DNA from: UBA7359 sp038142205
GTDB lineage: Bacteria; Pseudomonadota; Gammaproteobacteria; Eutrophobiales; Eutrophobiaceae
Assembly: GCA_038142205.1 (NCBI GenBank)
Contig: JAYQJO010000001.1
Span: 2,170,001 to 2,234,000, forward strand
Length of the DNA: 64,000 bases
Reading direction: 5' to 3'
Within the stretch, counting starts at the first letter, position 1, and each line of letters starts with the position of its first letter. Positions 7,448 to 17,270 of the stretch are shown here, piece by piece. Made by a program: the position numbers and the translations under genes. The notes under the pieces are model-generated. The model saw nothing but the letters and a program-made list of their open reading frames with translations, was not told the origin of the DNA and ran no database searches.

Positions 7448-9010
7448 TTAGTGAAGGAAGTGGCGGATTCCAGTAAACACCATAGCAATATCATGTTCAT
7501 CCGCTGCTGCAATCACTTCTTCATCACGCATTGAGCCACCGGGCTGTATCACGGCTCTAATCCCGACTTCGGCGGCTGAATCCAGTCCATCTCTGAATGG
7601 AAAGAAAGCATCGGAAGCCATCACTGACGCCGCAACTTCAAGATTTTCATCGGCTGCTTTAATCGCAGCGATACGCGCACTATAAACACGACTCATTTGC
7701 CCGGCACCGATACCTACTGTTTGATTATCCTTTGCATAAATAATGGCGTTGGATTTAACGTATTTGACAACATGCCAGGCAAACAACAGATCGTTAAATT
7801 CTTGTTCCGTTGGCTCTCTTTTTGTCACGACTTTTAAACCACATCGAGTAATCTCACCTTGATCATTGTCTTGAACCAATAAGCCACCACTGACACGCTT
7901 CATATTTAATTGCTGAATCGCACCTTTGCGGTGACCACATTCGAGTAAACGCACACCTTTTTTGCTTGCAATAACATCAATACATTCAGGCGCAATAGTT
8001 GGTGCAATAATGACTTCGACAAATTGACGTTCGACTATAGCTTTAGCTGTTGCTACATCCAGTTCTTTATTAAAGGCGATGATGCCACCAAATGCAGAAG
8101 TTGGATCTGTTGCATAGGCTTTTTCATAAGCTTCAAGAACAGTGTCCGCAACGGCAACACCGCAAGGGTTGGCGTGTTTCACAATCACGCAAGCTGTTTC
8201 TTTAAATGATAAAACGCATTCCAGTGCAGCATCAGTATCATTAATGTTGTTATAGGAAAGCTCTTTGCCTTGAATTTGTTTCGCACTTGCCAACGTTCCT
8301 GCAGGAGGGTTTGGTTCTGTATAAAAAGCCGCACTCTGGTGAGGGTTTTCACCGTAACGCAGTTCCTGTTTCTTTTTAAACTGCGTTGAATACGTTAATG
8401 GAAAATCTACTGGTTCTCTTTCCTGATTCATCGCACCAAGATAGTTTGAAACATTAGCATCGTAATTCGCGGTATGGGCAAATACTTTTTGCGCCAGCCT
8501 GAAACGGGTTTCATCACTGACACTTTGATTATTTTCTTTTAATTCTTTTAGGACGACAGCGTAATCTTCGGTATCAACAACAACAGCAACAGAAGCATGA
8601 TTTTTTGCTGATGAACGCAACATTGCCGGCCCACCAATATCAATATTTTCGATTGCTTCGGCAAAGGTGCAGTCCGGTTTACTGACAGTTTGTTCAAACG
8701 GATACAGATTAACGACAACCAAATCGATTTCACAGATATCGTGCTCTTGCATAACTGCTTCATCAGTCCCGCGGCGTCCCAAAAGTCCACCATGGATTTT
8801 TGGGTGCAAGGTTTTAACACGACCGTCCATCATTTCAGGGAAACCGGTATAGTCAGAAACCTCTATAACATTAATATTGTTGTCAGCTAGTAATTTTGCT
8901 GTGCCACCGGTAGACAATATTTCTATGCCTAGTGCACTTATATCCTTACAAAACTCAACAATGCCAGCTTTATCTGAAACACTGACTAATGCGCGCTTAA
9001 CTTTTGCCAT
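7448..9010 (-). CDS. purH: Bifunctional AICAR transformylase / IMP cyclohydrolase
   Basis: The 520-residue protein catalyses the last two steps to IMP. The N-terminal cyclohydrolase (MGS-like) domain shows SVSDKAGIVEF and LSTGGTAKLL and spans about 1-195. The transformylase domain has LRYGENPHQSAAFY, VKHANPCGVA and FPFRDGLDSAAEVGIRAVIQPGGS. It ends in the standard IRHFLH tail. Length matches E. coli PurH (529). AGGAAA precedes the ATG. It is followed on the same strand by purD, so the two purine genes may share regulation; no PurR-type site was resolved. Confidence 0.97.
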   Translation of the reverse strand: MAKVKRALVSVSDKAGIVEFCKDISALGIEILSTGGTAKLLADNNINVIEVSDYTGFPEMMDGRVKTLHPKIHGGLLGRRGTDEAVMQEHDICEIDLVVVNLYPFEQTVSKPDCTFAEAIENIDIGGPAMLRSSAKNHASVAVVVDTEDYAVVLKELKENNQSVSDETRFRLAQKVFAHTANYDANVSNYLGAMNQEREPVDFPLTYSTQFKKKQELRYGENPHQSAAFYTEPNPPAGTLASAKQIQGKELSYNNINDTDAALECVLSFKETACVIVKHANPCGVAVADTVLEAYEKAYATDPTSAFGGIIAFNKELDVATAKAIVERQFVEVIIAPTIAPECIDVIASKKGVRLLECGHRKGAIQQLNMKRVSGGLLVQDNDQGEITRCGLKVVTKREPTEQEFNDLLFAWHVVKYVKSNAIIYAKDNQTVGIGAGQMSRVYSARIAAIKAADENLEVAASVMASDAFFPFRDGLDSAAEVGIRAVIQPGGSMRDEEVIAAADEHDIAMVFTGIRHFLH

Positions 9011-9055
9011 TGATAATTTCCTGAATAGAGAACTGAAAAATTTATTAAATACTAA

Positions 9056-9340
9056 TTATTGATCAAGGCCGTATTTTTTAAGCCTATTGCGTAATGTCAC
9101 TCGGTTTAATCCAAGCATTTGTGCTGCATGAGTAATATTGCCCCGAGTATGGTTCATAACAACACTAAAGAAAGGTTTTTCGACTTCTTCCAAAAAGAGG
9201 GCATGTAAATTCTTTACTTCGTGACCATCGAGATCTTCAAAATAATTTTCCATCGCTCGTTGGACATTTTCTGCCAGACATTTCTCTGGAGGTTCACCGC
9301 GATCAGCTGCAGTTTGTTTTTTCTGTTTAGTTTTTATCAT
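9056..9340 (-). CDS. fis: Nucleoid-associated DNA-binding protein Fis
   Basis: A 94-residue Fis protein. The C-terminal helix-turn-helix reads ITHAAQMLGLNRVTLRNRLKKYGLD, nearly invariant in the family; the dimerisation region is DGHEVKNLHALFLEEVEKPFFSVVM. It bends DNA and modulates rRNA promoters, recombination and global supercoiling. The ATG at 9340 lies inside the end of dusB (14-base overlap), reproducing the conserved dusB-fis operon. The N-terminal 20 residues are lysine-rich and differ from E. coli Fis, as is usual. A start further in would lose part of the beta-hairpin arm region. Confidence 0.96.
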   Translation of the reverse strand: MIKTKQKKQTAADRGEPPEKCLAENVQRAMENYFEDLDGHEVKNLHALFLEEVEKPFFSVVMNHTRGNITHAAQMLGLNRVTLRNRLKKYGLDQ

Positions 9341-10313
9341 GCGGCAACTGCCTGTTGTTCACTAAAAAGTTTTCTATTGCAGCCATCTGTTCACTCGCTG
9401 ATTCAATTCTGTTTACAACTGCACGAAATGAATTCGCACGATCCTGTTGTTTGCAATACCAACCAATGTGTTTACGCGCAATGCGTAGGCCTTGATACTC
9501 ACCATAGAATTGATGCAAGTTTGAAACATGTTTAATTAATATCGCACTCTTTTCTTTACTATCAGGTGGCGCAAGCTTTTCACCCGTTTCCAAATAATGA
9601 TTTATTTCCCGAAAAATCCAGGGGTTCCCCTGTGCCGCTCGCCCAATCATAACGCCATCGACGTTAAAGGTACTTAAAACTTCTGCTGCTTTTTCAGGTG
9701 TGCTGATATCACCATTCGCAATAATCGGAATACCGACTCTGGTTTTAATTTCCCCGGCTGTTTCGTGTTCTGCTATACCTGTGAAGGCACAAGCTCGTGT
9801 TCTGCCATGTACTGTTAAAGCTTGTATTCCGGCTTCTTCAGCGATCTGTGCAATTTTTACTGCATTACGATTTACTTTGTCCCAGCCCGTTCTTATTTTT
9901 AATGTCACAGGAATATCAACGGCATTTACGACAGCGGTGAGAATCTGTTCAACCAGTAATTCATCTCTCAATAATGCTGACCCCGCCATAACATTACAGA
10001 CTTTCTTCGCCGGACAGCCCATATTGATATCAATGATTTGTGCGCCATGTTCAACATTAAATACGGCTGCTTGTGCCATTTGTTCCGGATCAGCGCCGGC
10101 AATTTGAACGGCACGAGGCTCCGGCTCACCGGCATGATTTAAACGGAGTTGTGTTTTGCGAGTTTTAAAAAGCGCAGGATTAGATGTCACCATTTCGGAA
10201 ACAACCAACCCGGCACCAAGCTGCCGACAAAGCAACCGAAATGGTTGGTCAGTGACGCCCGCCATTGGTGCAAGCACCAAATTATTTTTAAGATTATGAG
10301 ACCCTATAAACAT
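9327..10313 (-). CDS. dusB: tRNA-dihydrouridine synthase B
   Basis: This 328-residue FMN enzyme reduces uridine to dihydrouridine in the tRNA D-loop. Motifs include LAPMAGVTDQPFRLLCRQLG at the FMN-binding start, NMGCPAKKVCN with the catalytic Cys, LKIRTGWD and ANGDI followed by GVMIGRAAQGNPWIF. Length matches DusB (321 in E. coli). It is the first gene of the dusB-fis operon and its tail overlaps fis. No strong ribosome binding site is seen before the ATG. Confidence 0.96.
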   Translation of the reverse strand: MFIGSHNLKNNLVLAPMAGVTDQPFRLLCRQLGAGLVVSEMVTSNPALFKTRKTQLRLNHAGEPEPRAVQIAGADPEQMAQAAVFNVEHGAQIIDINMGCPAKKVCNVMAGSALLRDELLVEQILTAVVNAVDIPVTLKIRTGWDKVNRNAVKIAQIAEEAGIQALTVHGRTRACAFTGIAEHETAGEIKTRVGIPIIANGDISTPEKAAEVLSTFNVDGVMIGRAAQGNPWIFREINHYLETGEKLAPPDSKEKSAILIKHVSNLHQFYGEYQGLRIARKHIGWYCKQQDRANSFRAVVNRIESASEQMAAIENFLVNNRQLPHDKN

Positions 10314-10426
10314 GAAACCGCTTTTTTCAGAAATGGGTGGAACTTGGTTTTAAGCTTATAATAACGGACTGCTTTTACATGTAAAGCGGCTTATTTTTCG
10401 TGAGTAAAATCAGTCACTTTAATTTA

Positions 10427-11497
10427 CTAGAGAAACCTGAATTCAAAACTGACAGCCCCCGCAGTTGACCCACTCACTTCTAGCACAAAGTATACTGGCG
10501 AGCCGGTCGGCATTCCTTTTTCAATCTCAATACTGTCATCAAGATAATCTTTCGGCACAAACTCTCGATAGCCCAATAATGAACCGGATGTGTCAAACAA
10601 GGTAAGCTGGACTTTTGGGTAAGGTTGGCGAATGGATAATTCATTTTTCATCGCTGCATTGACCAATAACGTATCCTGATAGGTAGGATGCAAACGTACA
10701 TCACGATTAACCAGTTTGATTTTACTCACATCTTTTTCACGAATAAGCTGACAATCAAACTCAACGCATATTTGCTTTGCATAGGGTAATAATTCAGGGT
10801 ATTCGAGCAAAAGCCTGTCCCGGTTAAACCACGCTAGCTGCGCAGCTATAACAATCAGCGCTACTAATGTTGCCGTCGTCCAGAAAAAAGCCAAAACCCA
10901 GCTCCATCGACTTTTTACTTCAGGCGATTCATCTAACAAAAAAACTTCTTCTTCGGGAAAGTTATACTGCTCTTCAGAAACAACTTTATCTTTAGGTTCA
11001 GCTACTTCAGCGACCGTTTTCGTAGGTTCTTCTCTTGCTTCATCCTGAATTTCAATTTCTTTACGTACTATTATATCTTCAGATAAATCAATATTACTTT
11101 GTTGAATGCTTTCTTGCGGCTTTTCCAGTTCTTGTTTGATTCTGCTTTCAGCTTCTTCAACAGGGGACTGTATACCAATTTCATTTATTGCCGTCTCAAG
11201 CCCCTGCACCTTTTCTGATTCATTAATGGTGACAATGACATTTTCTATATCTTCAGATATAGCCGGCTGCGGTTTTATTGTTTCTGGAATATCGAACTGA
11301 GGTTCTTCCTCCCCTGCTGATTCAATTATGAATTGCTCATCCAGAGCTTTTTCATTAGGCAACGGCTTGTCATACAAGCGCTCCATAGCATTAAATTGCT
11401 CATGGCAAAAACCGCAACGCACCTGACCCGCTGCGGCGGAAAGATGTTCAGCATAAATTTGGAATTGTCTTGTGCAACCGGGACAAAGTGTATACAT
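10427..11497 (-). CDS. Zinc-ribbon, DUF3426 single-span membrane protein
   Basis: The N-terminus holds a zinc ribbon: two Cys in LCPGC and two in RCGFCHEQF (first ~40 residues), the pattern of the MJ0042-type ribbon. A long acidic, low-complexity linker follows (about 60-205, rich in Glu). One membrane span (WVLAFFWTTATLVALIVIAAQ) and a C-terminal DUF3426 domain, probably periplasmic, complete the protein. The arrangement is common directly downstream of prmA in gammaproteobacteria. Function is unknown. It starts one base after the prmA stop, so the two are co-transcribed. Confidence 0.85.
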   Translation of the reverse strand: MYTLCPGCTRQFQIYAEHLSAAAGQVRCGFCHEQFNAMERLYDKPLPNEKALDEQFIIESAGEEEPQFDIPETIKPQPAISEDIENVIVTINESEKVQGLETAINEIGIQSPVEEAESRIKQELEKPQESIQQSNIDLSEDIIVRKEIEIQDEAREEPTKTVAEVAEPKDKVVSEEQYNFPEEEVFLLDESPEVKSRWSWVLAFFWTTATLVALIVIAAQLAWFNRDRLLLEYPELLPYAKQICVEFDCQLIREKDVSKIKLVNRDVRLHPTYQDTLLVNAAMKNELSIRQPYPKVQLTLFDTSGSLLGYREFVPKDYLDDSIEIEKGMPTGSPVYFVLEVSGSTAGAVSFEFRFL

Positions 11498-12376
11498 CTA
11501 TTTTTTCGTTCCGTGGAGACGTGCCCACTCTTGATTGAAAACAGGTTCATCCATATTAAAACAAGATGTATAAGCCTCCAAGCACTCTTCTGCCTGTACA
11601 TGCAATAAACCCGATAAAACAATATCGCTACCCGAACTTGTGATTGCAGTAAATTCTTCAATTAAACCTTTAAGCGGATTCATTAAAATGTTTGCAACTA
11701 ATATATCAACAACAGGTAATGAAGCGTCTTCTACAAGACTTATATCTATTTTGCTGGACAAATTATTTCGTTCAGCATTTTCTTTTGCTGCTTGTATGGC
11801 TTGCACATCAATATCAACAGCATAAACTTGTTTCGCACCGAGTATTGCCGCTACCATCGCAAGAATGCCGGAACCGCAACCATAATCGATCACTGTTTTA
11901 CCTGTCAGATCGTGTTCTGCTAACCATTCGATACACAAAGAAGTTGTTGGATGAGTCCCGGTACCAAATGCTAAACCAGGATCGAGAATTAACGTGGGTA
12001 AATCATGTTGCGGTGGTTCACACCAACTGGGGGAGATACAAACACGGTTTGAAAATATAACCGGTTGGTGAGCTGCTTTAAATTCGCTAATCCAGTCTTT
12101 ATCTTTTAGTAATTCGATTTTATGACTAAATATATTTTCCGCGCCGATACGATCACGTACACAAACCAAAATAATATCGAGCTCAGAGTCAGGATGTAGT
12201 AAAGCGATTAACTTGGTTTTATCCCAGAGTTTCTTAGTTTCACCTTCTGCATCGAAAACAGGTTCATTACTGGATGCCGTTAATGTTACTGAGACCGCAC
12301 CAAATTGTTCAAGCAATTCTGACAGCTCTTCAGCTTGAGCTTGATGTGTTTCAAGTTCAAGTTGAAGCCAGGACAT
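11498..12376 (-). CDS. prmA: Ribosomal protein L11 methyltransferase
   Basis: A 292-residue PrmA, which trimethylates lysines and the N-terminus of ribosomal protein L11. The N-terminal L11-binding domain is followed by PGLAFGTGTHPTTSLC, the family signature, then motif I VIDYGCGSGILAMVA and VANILMNPLKGL at the catalytic site. Length equals E. coli PrmA (293). It directly follows accC with no spacer, a frequent gammaproteobacterial arrangement (accB-accC-prmA). Confidence 0.96.
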   Translation of the reverse strand: MSWLQLELETHQAQAEELSELLEQFGAVSVTLTASSNEPVFDAEGETKKLWDKTKLIALLHPDSELDIILVCVRDRIGAENIFSHKIELLKDKDWISEFKAAHQPVIFSNRVCISPSWCEPPQHDLPTLILDPGLAFGTGTHPTTSLCIEWLAEHDLTGKTVIDYGCGSGILAMVAAILGAKQVYAVDIDVQAIQAAKENAERNNLSSKIDISLVEDASLPVVDILVANILMNPLKGLIEEFTAITSSGSDIVLSGLLHVQAEECLEAYTSCFNMDEPVFNQEWARLHGTKK

Positions 12377-13720
12377 TTAATTAATACCTAACTTCTTCTC
12401 CAGATAATGAATATCAGCTCCGCCTGCAGCGAATGCCGTATCTAAAACGAGTTCTTGATGCAGAGGTATATTCGTTTTAATACCGTCTATAACAATTTCA
12501 GACAACGCCATCGACAAGCGGGCTAAAGCCAATTCCCTTGTTTCAGCATGTGCAATCAGTTTACCAATCATTGAGTCATAATGAGGTGGGACTTTATAAC
12601 CTTGATAAACATGTGTGTCGACACGAATACCATTACCGCCAGGTGGATGGTAATGTTCTATTGTTCCCGGTGAGGGTAAAAATGTTTTCGGATCTTCTGC
12701 ATTGATTCGACACTCAACAGCATGACCTTTAATCTGGATATCTTCCTGCTTATAACTTAGCGGCAAACCACTGGCTATACGAAGTTGTTCTTTGACAATA
12801 TCAACGCCTGTTATCATTTCAGTAACCGGATGCTCTACCTGAACGCGGGTATTCATTTCTATAAAATAAAACTCGCCATCTTCATATAGGAATTCAAACG
12901 TGCCGGCACCACGGTAAGAAATTTTCTTACATGCTTCAACACAAAGCTGACCAATCATTTCTCTGGTTTCTTCGCTTAGGCCCGGCGCCGGTGCCTCTTC
13001 AATTACCTTCTGGTGACGACGTTGCATGGAACAATCTCGTTCACCTAGATAAATAACATTACCGTGTTCATCAGCAAGCACTTGTATTTCGATATGACGA
13101 GGGTGTTCGAGAAATTTCTCCATGTAAACCATATCATTGCCAAAGGTCGCTCCTGCCTCAGAACGCGTTAACGCAATTGATTTAAGTAAATTTGCTTCGC
13201 TATGTACAACGCGCATACCACGACCGCCGCCGCCGCCAGAAGCTTTAATGATGAGCGGATAGCCAATCTTCTTAGCCATATTCTTTAGTACTTCAGGATC
13301 ATCACCCAAAGGGCCGTCTGAACCCGGTACACAGGGAATACCTGCGTTTTTCATTGTTGTAATTGCAGACACTTTATCGCCCATGACTCGAATCGTTTCC
13401 GCTTTTGGACCAATAAAAACGAAACCGCTTTGTTCGACTCGTTCGGCAAAATCAGCATTTTCGGAAAGAAAACCATAACCAGGATGTATGCCGACAGCAT
13501 CCGTTACTTCTGCCGCGCTAATTACCGCAGGTATATTTAAGTAACTTTTTGTTGAAGGTGCCGGTCCTATACAGACCGATTCATCAGAAAGGAAAACATG
13601 TTTTAGATCGCGATCAGCTTCAGAATAAGCTGCCACAGTTTTAATACCCAATTCTCTACATGCGCGCAATACTCGAAGTGCAATTTCACCTCTGTTTGCA
13701 ATGACGACTTTATCTAACAT
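12377..13720 (-). CDS. accC: Biotin carboxylase subunit of acetyl-CoA carboxylase
   Basis: The 447-residue ATP-grasp enzyme carboxylates biotin on AccB, starting fatty acid synthesis. The start VVIANRGEIALRVLRACRELG, the glycine-rich ATP-lid region KASGGGGGRGMRVV, the catalytic region FYFIEMNTRVQVEHPVTE and the C-terminal biotin-carboxylase domain (HAVECRINAEDP) are all present. Length is typical (449 in E. coli). The gene lies between accB (62 bases upstream) and prmA (abutting), as one operon. Confidence 0.97.
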   Translation of the reverse strand: MLDKVVIANRGEIALRVLRACRELGIKTVAAYSEADRDLKHVFLSDESVCIGPAPSTKSYLNIPAVISAAEVTDAVGIHPGYGFLSENADFAERVEQSGFVFIGPKAETIRVMGDKVSAITTMKNAGIPCVPGSDGPLGDDPEVLKNMAKKIGYPLIIKASGGGGGRGMRVVHSEANLLKSIALTRSEAGATFGNDMVYMEKFLEHPRHIEIQVLADEHGNVIYLGERDCSMQRRHQKVIEEAPAPGLSEETREMIGQLCVEACKKISYRGAGTFEFLYEDGEFYFIEMNTRVQVEHPVTEMITGVDIVKEQLRIASGLPLSYKQEDIQIKGHAVECRINAEDPKTFLPSPGTIEHYHPPGGNGIRVDTHVYQGYKVPPHYDSMIGKLIAHAETRELALARLSMALSEIVIDGIKTNIPLHQELVLDTAFAAGGADIHYLEKKLGIN

Positions 13721-13782
13721 TAATAAATGTGCTCTTGAATTCAGTTAATTTTAAAAAGACTTTAAGGAATAACTTTTTGAGA

Positions 13783-14247
13783 TTACTCGATCACAAACAG
13801 AGGTTGGCCGTATTCAACAGCTTCTCCGTTATCAACCAATACCCGAATTAATTTACCATCTGCATCGGCTTCTATCTGATTCATAATCTTCATTGCTTCG
13901 ATAATACAAATTACTTCACCTGTTTTAACCATTTGGCCTTTTTCAAAAAAAGCAGGATCATCTGGAGAAGGAGAACTATAAAAAATACCCACCATCGGCG
14001 AAGTAATAACATGCCCTTCTTTTGAGTAATCATCACCTGATGTATTTTCATTAGACTTCGAAGGAATATTAACAGGCGCAGGTGTCGGAGCAGCAGGCGT
14101 TGGTGCGGCTACGCTAATCGCTTGAGGAGCGGCAATTGTCGATCCGCGACTGATACGTACAGATTCTTCACCTTCATGAATTTCGATTTCTGCGATACCT
14201 GATTCTTCGAGTAACTCAATTAATTTTTTTACTTTTCTTATATCCAT
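13783..14247 (-). CDS. accB: Biotin carboxyl carrier protein
   Basis: A 154-residue carrier that holds biotin for acetyl-CoA carboxylase. The biotinyl domain at the C-terminus contains IEAMKIMNQIEAD, so Lys120 is the predicted biotinylation site. The domain has the protruding thumb typical of AccB (SPMVGIFYSSPSPDDP). The middle (about 37-62) is a flexible Ala-Pro linker. It precedes accC on the same strand and follows aroQ by 21 bases, giving the frequent aroQ-accB-accC order. Confidence 0.96.
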   Translation of the reverse strand: MDIRKVKKLIELLEESGIAEIEIHEGEESVRISRGSTIAAPQAISVAAPTPAAPTPAPVNIPSKSNENTSGDDYSKEGHVITSPMVGIFYSSPSPDDPAFFEKGQMVKTGEVICIIEAMKIMNQIEADADGKLIRVLVDNGEAVEYGQPLFVIE

Positions 14248-14268
14248 AGCCTTTGACTTTTCTTTAAA

Positions 14269-14706
14269 TTATTTCTGTAAATGCGCTTCTGCGCCTAATA
14301 ATGCTAATTCATAACCATAAGCACCCAAGCCGCTGATAACTGCTACTGCGATATCAGACAAATATGAATGCTTTCTAAATTCTTCTCGTGAAAATACATT
14401 TGAAAGATGCACTTCAATGAAAGGTAATTGTGTACCCAGAATCGCATCTCGCAAGGCAATACTCGTATGCGTAAATGCGCCGGGATTAAACAAAATAAAA
14501 TCTACACCGGACTTTTTTGCTGCATGAATCTGATCGATTAATTCGTGCTCAGCATTGCTTTGAAAAGCGGACAGTTCATGACCACGCTCTTTAGCAAGGG
14601 CGACAAGTTGCGCATCAATATCAACCAGGGTTGTTGTCCCATAAATCTCTGGCTCCCGTTCACCTAGTAAATTCAGGTTTGGGCCATTTAAGACAAGAAA
14701 TTTCAA
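14269..14706 (-). CDS. aroQ: 3-dehydroquinate dehydratase, type II
   Basis: This 145-residue enzyme of the shikimate pathway forms dodecamers and dehydrates 3-dehydroquinate. Hallmarks are LNGPNLNLLGEREPEIYG with catalytic Arg17 and Tyr22, the FNPGAFTHTSIALRD substrate loop and FIEVHLSNV with His100. Length is normal. It heads the aroQ-accB-accC-prmA cluster. About 150 AT-rich bases separate it from the upstream TlpA-like gene and probably hold the operon promoter. Confidence 0.96.
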   Translation of the reverse strand: MKFLVLNGPNLNLLGEREPEIYGTTTLVDIDAQLVALAKERGHELSAFQSNAEHELIDQIHAAKKSGVDFILFNPGAFTHTSIALRDAILGTQLPFIEVHLSNVFSREEFRKHSYLSDIAVAVISGLGAYGYELALLGAEAHLQK

Positions 14707-14853
14707 TTTTTTCCCCTAAAATCTGAAAGCTTTCTTTTAAAAAAACCTTCATAACTATGTATTTTTACAATTTTTAGCGATTTTAAATGCTATTTAGCGG
14801 ATTTTAGCAGTATTTAGATGATAATACGAACTGATATTTTGACTAGTCTTTTA

Positions 14854-15426
14854 CTAGAGAAGTGTCTGTATAATTTTTTCTGCATCAGATTTTAACAAGG
14901 GGCCACGATGTGTAAAGGAAATTATACCGTTACGATCAATCATAACAGTATACGGCAAAGCACCTATATCATTGCCAAGATTTTTAGCGATCTCTATCAC
15001 ATCATCTGATCCAACCAGAGAAGGGTAATTAACATTGAATTCCTGAAGAAAATCGAGAATTTCTTCGGCTTCCTGTAAGGCAATACCAATAAATTGCAGA
15101 CCTTCATTTTGATATTGTTGTTGCAACTCTACAAAAGCAGGAATTTCTGCTCGACACGGTCCACACCATGTTGCCCAGAAATTTATCACCAGTGTCTTGT
15201 CCTGCCATTCCGAAATTTGCCGTTGCTGCCCATCAACATCCGCTAAAGTAAAGTCGTTAAGTTGTGTACCTATCACTTCTTTCGGCGCAATAGGGTTTTT
15301 AACCGTGATGATCTGCTTTGTTTCTTTTGAATCACTTTGTTTTTGATATTGCTGAAACTGATATCCGCCAATGGCAGACACAACGGCTAAAACTATTCCT
15401 ATTAACAACACTTGCCATTGTTTCAT
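14854..15426 (-). CDS. TlpA-like periplasmic thioredoxin-fold protein
   Basis: 190 residues with an N-terminal membrane anchor (about 4-22) and a periplasmic thioredoxin fold. The active site is WATWCGPCR, Cys88 and Cys91, followed by the cis-Pro region ALPYTVMIDRNG. The AhpC/TSA-Redoxin-like order is that of TlpA/ResA proteins, which reduce disulfides in extracytoplasmic partners, for example in cytochrome c maturation. Its start overlaps the dsbD stop by four bases. Electrons therefore plausibly come from DsbD, encoded just upstream. The exact client is unknown. Confidence 0.88.
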   Translation of the reverse strand: MKQWQVLLIGIVLAVVSAIGGYQFQQYQKQSDSKETKQIITVKNPIAPKEVIGTQLNDFTLADVDGQQRQISEWQDKTLVINFWATWCGPCRAEIPAFVELQQQYQNEGLQFIGIALQEAEEILDFLQEFNVNYPSLVGSDDVIEIAKNLGNDIGALPYTVMIDRNGIISFTHRGPLLKSDAEKIIQTLL

Positions 15427-17270
15427 AATGAAAGAACCTCTTTAACATGCTTTACGAAAGGTTCAGCTTTGACAAAACCAACAAGGCGATGAGACTTAAC
15501 TTCATTAGAATCTTTATTAAAAAATAAAATTGCCGGCGGACCAAATAAATCAAACTGTTTTAAGAAAGCCTTATCATCATCATTATTTTCTGTGACATCC
15601 ACTTTTAATAATACGATCGGTTTTAATGTTTGTTGAACAACAGTATTAGAAAAAGTATAGGCTTCCATTTCATCACAGACCACACACCAGTCCGCATAAA
15701 AATCCAGCATTACTGCTTTACCTTGAGTCTTTGCCTGTTTTAATTCTCTATCCAGATCATCAAGACTTGCGATCTTCTTAAAAGGAAGAGACTGGCTCAC
15801 CTGAACATTTGAATAAGCTTTAAACGGTTGCAGAACAGTGCCTTTGCCCTGTGTTGATGCAACGACTAATACAACGCCGTAAATTAATATGACTATGCCT
15901 AAGCCCTTCCACAAACGTTGCCAGTGCGTTGTTATCGGCTCTATACGATCCAGAGCGCCCATGAATAGAGCAGAGATAACAAATAGTGCGCCCCATAAAA
16001 CAAGGGTTATTGATGTCGGCAGGATTCTTTCCAGAAACCATATCGCAACACCTAGCATTACCACGCCAAAAATATGTTTAATGTTCTCCATCCACAATCC
16101 GGCACGCGGCAAGAGTTCTCCTGACGTTGCACCAATAACTAATAACGGCACACCAAAACCCATGCCCATGGCAAACAAGGCCAAACCGCCTAATACAGCA
16201 TCGCCTGTTTGACTGATATAGAGCAATGCGCCTGCTAAAGGTGGAGCGACACAGGGGCCGACAATAATAGCGGAAAGCACACCCATAATAGCGGCGCCTT
16301 TCAACGTGCCGTGATGAGATTCATTATGGTTTTGCGATAATTTACTTTGCCAACTTGCCGGCAAATGCAATTCATAGAAACCGAACATCGATAACGCAAG
16401 TAAAACAAAAACACCACTAAAGAAACTGATAACCCAGGCATTTTGTGATGCGGCCTGTAAATTAAGATTAAATAACCCGGCGATAATACCCAGTATGGAA
16501 TAGGTTAATGCCATGGCAATGACAAAACTTATTGAAAGAAGGAACGCTCTCGCTCGCGTAATATGCTCGCCTTCACCGACAATAATCCCGGAAAGAATAG
16601 GAATCATTGGAAAAACACAGGGCGTTAATGCCAGTAGAAAACCAAAGCCAAAAAATGAAAGTATATTAATTAATAAGCTTTTATCTTTTAACTTCTGTGT
16701 AATCGCATCCTGTTCAGAAATCAGTAAAGTCGATTGTTGTTCAGCCTGTATCGTCGTACCTGAAACAGGTGAAGAACCATAAGACACAACATTACCTACC
16801 GTTAATGTTTTCTTAATAGGTGGATAACAAACAGAATCTTCTTTACAACCTTGATACGCAACAGTGATATCAAATTCATTTAATATGGCATCGGTGGTTT
16901 GAAAAGGAACAGATACTTTCGTACTGTTGTAATAGACTTCAACTTCACCAAATGCAATGTCCTGTTTTAACGTTCCTGTTGGAAAAGCATAAGCCGCTAA
17001 AGTCAGGTTTGGATTAGCAGATTCAACTGAAAATTTATTTTTATAAAGATAATAACCCGGTTCAATTTCCCAGCTCAGTTCAACACTGTTTTCAGAAACA
17101 ACATTAGCAACAACACGAAAAGCGACTTCCGGATCCAGAATCTCATCAGACGCAGACGAACCTTCGAAAGAAAAAAGATCATCGAGCTTATTGCCTAAAT
17201 CACCTGCTTTAACTGTCAGAGAAAGAAGTAATGTAATAGTGAAAAAAACAACCTGAATTACTCTCATCAT
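15423..17270 (-). CDS. dsbD: Thiol:disulfide interchange protein DsbD
   Basis: A 615-residue transmembrane electron carrier that passes reducing power from cytoplasmic thioredoxin to the periplasm. A signal peptide is followed by the DsbD-alpha domain with Cys142 and Cys148. The eight-span core has Cys218 (TPCVFPMIP) and Cys340 (GPCVAPP), and the C-terminal thioredoxin-like gamma domain has Cys529 and Cys532 (DWCVVC). All three redox pairs are intact. It lies between cutA (abutting upstream) and the TlpA-like gene (four-base overlap), forming a cutA-dsbD-tlpA operon. Confidence 0.95.
   Translation of the reverse strand: MMRVIQVVFFTITLLLSLTVKAGDLGNKLDDLFSFEGSSASDEILDPEVAFRVVANVVSENSVELSWEIEPGYYLYKNKFSVESANPNLTLAAYAFPTGTLKQDIAFGEVEVYYNSTKVSVPFQTTDAILNEFDITVAYQGCKEDSVCYPPIKKTLTVGNVVSYGSSPVSGTTIQAEQQSTLLISEQDAITQKLKDKSLLINILSFFGFGFLLALTPCVFPMIPILSGIIVGEGEHITRARAFLLSISFVIAMALTYSILGIIAGLFNLNLQAASQNAWVISFFSGVFVLLALSMFGFYELHLPASWQSKLSQNHNESHHGTLKGAAIMGVLSAIIVGPCVAPPLAGALLYISQTGDAVLGGLALFAMGMGFGVPLLVIGATSGELLPRAGLWMENIKHIFGVVMLGVAIWFLERILPTSITLVLWGALFVISALFMGALDRIEPITTHWQRLWKGLGIVILIYGVVLVVASTQGKGTVLQPFKAYSNVQVSQSLPFKKIASLDDLDRELKQAKTQGKAVMLDFYADWCVVCDEMEAYTFSNTVVQQTLKPIVLLKVDVTENNDDDKAFLKQFDLFGPPAILFFNKDSNEVKSHRLVGFVKAEPFVKHVKEVLSL

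Noticed and set aside
7285..7512. Minus-strand frame overlapping the repeat and the purH end
   Set aside because: It runs through the dispersed repeat and the purH coding end in another frame, with no ribosome site or family likeness.
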